Positions 13,414 to 14,170 of a stretch of DNA of 14,170 nucleotides are shown here, in pieces. Each line of letters opens with the position of its first letter. Position 1 is the first letter of the stretch. The translations under genes were made by a program, and so were the position numbers. The notes below the pieces were generated by a model. It was not told the origin of the DNA. It worked only from the letters and a program-made list of their open reading frames with translations, and ran no database searches. The stretch spans positions 1-14,170 of the forward strand of contig CAAGKZ010000093.1 in NCBI GenBank assembly GCA_900770665.1. Direction: 5' to 3'. Origin of the DNA: Bacteroidaceae bacterium. Its GTDB lineage: Bacteria; Bacteroidota; Bacteroidia; Bacteroidales; Bacteroidaceae.

Positions 13414-14055
13414 TTATTCAACTTTCTTTTTAATTTTCAACATTGGTTTAACTGTTGCATGTACTAGCGAAGAGGTGGTTGTATTTCCAAACAAACTTAT
13501 TTCTTCCACAGGAGTAATATCGTTTTCGTTAATAGTCCACTTTACTAAATTTTCGTCAATATACACAATCCTGGGATGAGCAATTTCACCGAACTTGGTC
13601 TTCGAATATCCAAAGAATATAATCGGTGATGAACCATCTTCGTCTTTATTGAAAAGATTGCCCATCAATTGATTTTCTATTGCATCCGTTACTTTAGTTC
13701 GTATATTCATAGGTTTGTCATTTTTGCCCAATTTTTTGAATAATACAACATAACCGTTTTCATACAAAATTATGCGTCCATATTTTCCGCGTTTAAGGCG
13801 TGTTTCAAAGCGCGATCTTAAACATTGTATTAATTTCGAGTTGAAATAACTCGCTTCCATACTGCGCACACGGTCTTGAGGATTGGTAAGACCGATTTCT
13901 AAATTATACAACTGAACAGCCTCGTTAAAGGCTGAAAACATATGCCGTAACGCATCTTTCATGTCAAATTGACATTCTTTTGAACTAACAATGCGTTTAC
14001 GCTTTCGATTTTCGTTTAAAATGCCTATATTTGCAGGCGGAATTTTAATCTCCAT
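13414..14055 (-). CDS. unrecognised 213-aa protein, candidate toxin partner of the XRE-ImmA/IrrE protein
   Basis: No catalytic motif that I can name. Residues 1-30 are basic; ~30-90 look helical (DMKDALRHMFSAFNEAVQLY, then EASYFNSKLIQCLRSRFETR); ~95-200 look beta-rich (YGRIILYENGYVVLFKKLGK, PMNIRTKVTDAI, PIIFFGYSKTK, RIVYIDENLVKWTI). The FKKL-K-x-NIRT-FGY series reminds me of uncharacterised proteins encoded beside XRE-ImmA/IrrE genes, including the toxin side of RosmerTA-type modules; this is recall, not a search. Gene order (this protein first, regulator second, one promoter, one terminator) fits a toxin-antitoxin operon. Both genes look more AT-rich than those at 5-9 kb, suggesting transfer. 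Start 14055 is the only good ATG. Confidence 0.6.
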   Translation of the reverse strand: MEIKIPPANIGILNENRKRKRIVSSKECQFDMKDALRHMFSAFNEAVQLYNLEIGLTNPQDRVRSMEASYFNSKLIQCLRSRFETRLKRGKYGRIILYENGYVVLFKKLGKNDKPMNIRTKVTDAIENQLMGNLFNKDEDGSSPIIFFGYSKTKFGEIAHPRIVYIDENLVKWTINENDITPVEEISLFGNTTTSSLVHATVKPMLKIKKKVE

Positions 14056-14090
14056 ATATTAAACAATTTTAATGAGCGCCAAGCTCCGTC

Positions 14091-14118
14091 AATAATCTCT
14101 GCGGCAACAGAGATTATT
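14091..14118 (-). promoter_or_regulatory. perfect 11-bp inverted repeat in the leader of the toxin-antitoxin-like operon
   Basis: AATAATCTCTG (14091-14101) and CAGAGATTATT (14108-14118) are exact reverse complements around a 6-nt spacer. It lies between the -7 element and the start codon, the usual place for an autoregulating XRE operator. It could also fold as a leader hairpin; no T-run follows to make it a terminator. Confidence 0.65.
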
Positions 14119-14125
14119 TTCGACA

Positions 14126-14151
14126 CAAAGATATATATTTTTTCAAATATA
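14126..14151 (-). promoter_or_regulatory. promoter elements of the toxin-antitoxin-like operon
   Basis: The minus strand contains TATCTTTG (14126-14133) and TATATTTG (14144-14151), both matching TAnnTTTG. Neither has a visible TTG at the proper -33 distance within the window; for the second it would lie past the edge. Confidence 0.5.
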
Positions 14152-14170
14152 TTGTATCTTTCACTATATA

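Noticed and set aside
1..14170. tRNA genes, rRNA genes, integrase or transposase genes
   Set aside because: None could be recognised on either strand, so I do not claim a defined genomic island or attachment sites despite the accessory content on the right.

Overview
The window looks like a piece of a Bacteroidales chromosome (Bacteroides/Prevotella-like; genus not resolvable by eye). Three things point there. A conserved run thrS / 6S-type RNA / infC-rpmI-rplT lies on the minus strand. Nearly every promoter I can find has the Bacteroidota form, a TTG or TTTG element followed about 20 nt later by TAnnTTTG. Shine-Dalgarno sequences are weak. The protein families are also typical of this phylum.

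Positions 1-3535 are housekeeping, all on the minus strand. threonyl-tRNA synthetase (thrS) has its own promoter and terminator. Next comes a ~195-nt structured RNA with its own promoter, best read as the Bacteroidales 6S RNA, and a second terminator. Then the translation cassette infC, rpmI and the first 23 codons of rplT, cut by the window edge. A divergent promoter pair at 3621-3719 separates thrS from a secreted M15-family peptidase on the plus strand (3745-4470).

Positions 4471-8962 are accessory metabolism. After ~650 nt of non-coding DNA comes a tight plus-strand operon: a 68-aa winged-helix protein, a GSx10DxD nucleotidyltransferase, and a zinc alcohol dehydrogenase whose start overlaps the preceding stop. 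Facing it on the minus strand is a two-gene redox unit: a flavin reductase interrupted by an in-frame TGA, and a cysteine-rich FMN-reductase/iron-sulfur flavoprotein. Behind these lies a YdeI/OmpD-associated gene that has lost its C-terminal part at a heptad repeat array.

Positions 9029-14170 form a defence- or toxin-flavoured accessory zone. It holds a Fic protein with a VbhA-like N-terminal domain and a C-terminal winged helix, an archaeal-type ATPase with a DUF234 nuclease-like tail preceded by three 15-bp phased repeats, and an operon of an unrecognised 213-aa protein followed by an XRE/ImmA-IrrE metallopeptidase. That operon carries a perfect 11-bp inverted repeat in its leader and resembles a toxin-antitoxin pair. 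Intergenic DNA here contains degenerate dispersed repeats and TTTCACN heptads, as expected of a plastic region. The last operon looks more AT-rich than the genes to its left.
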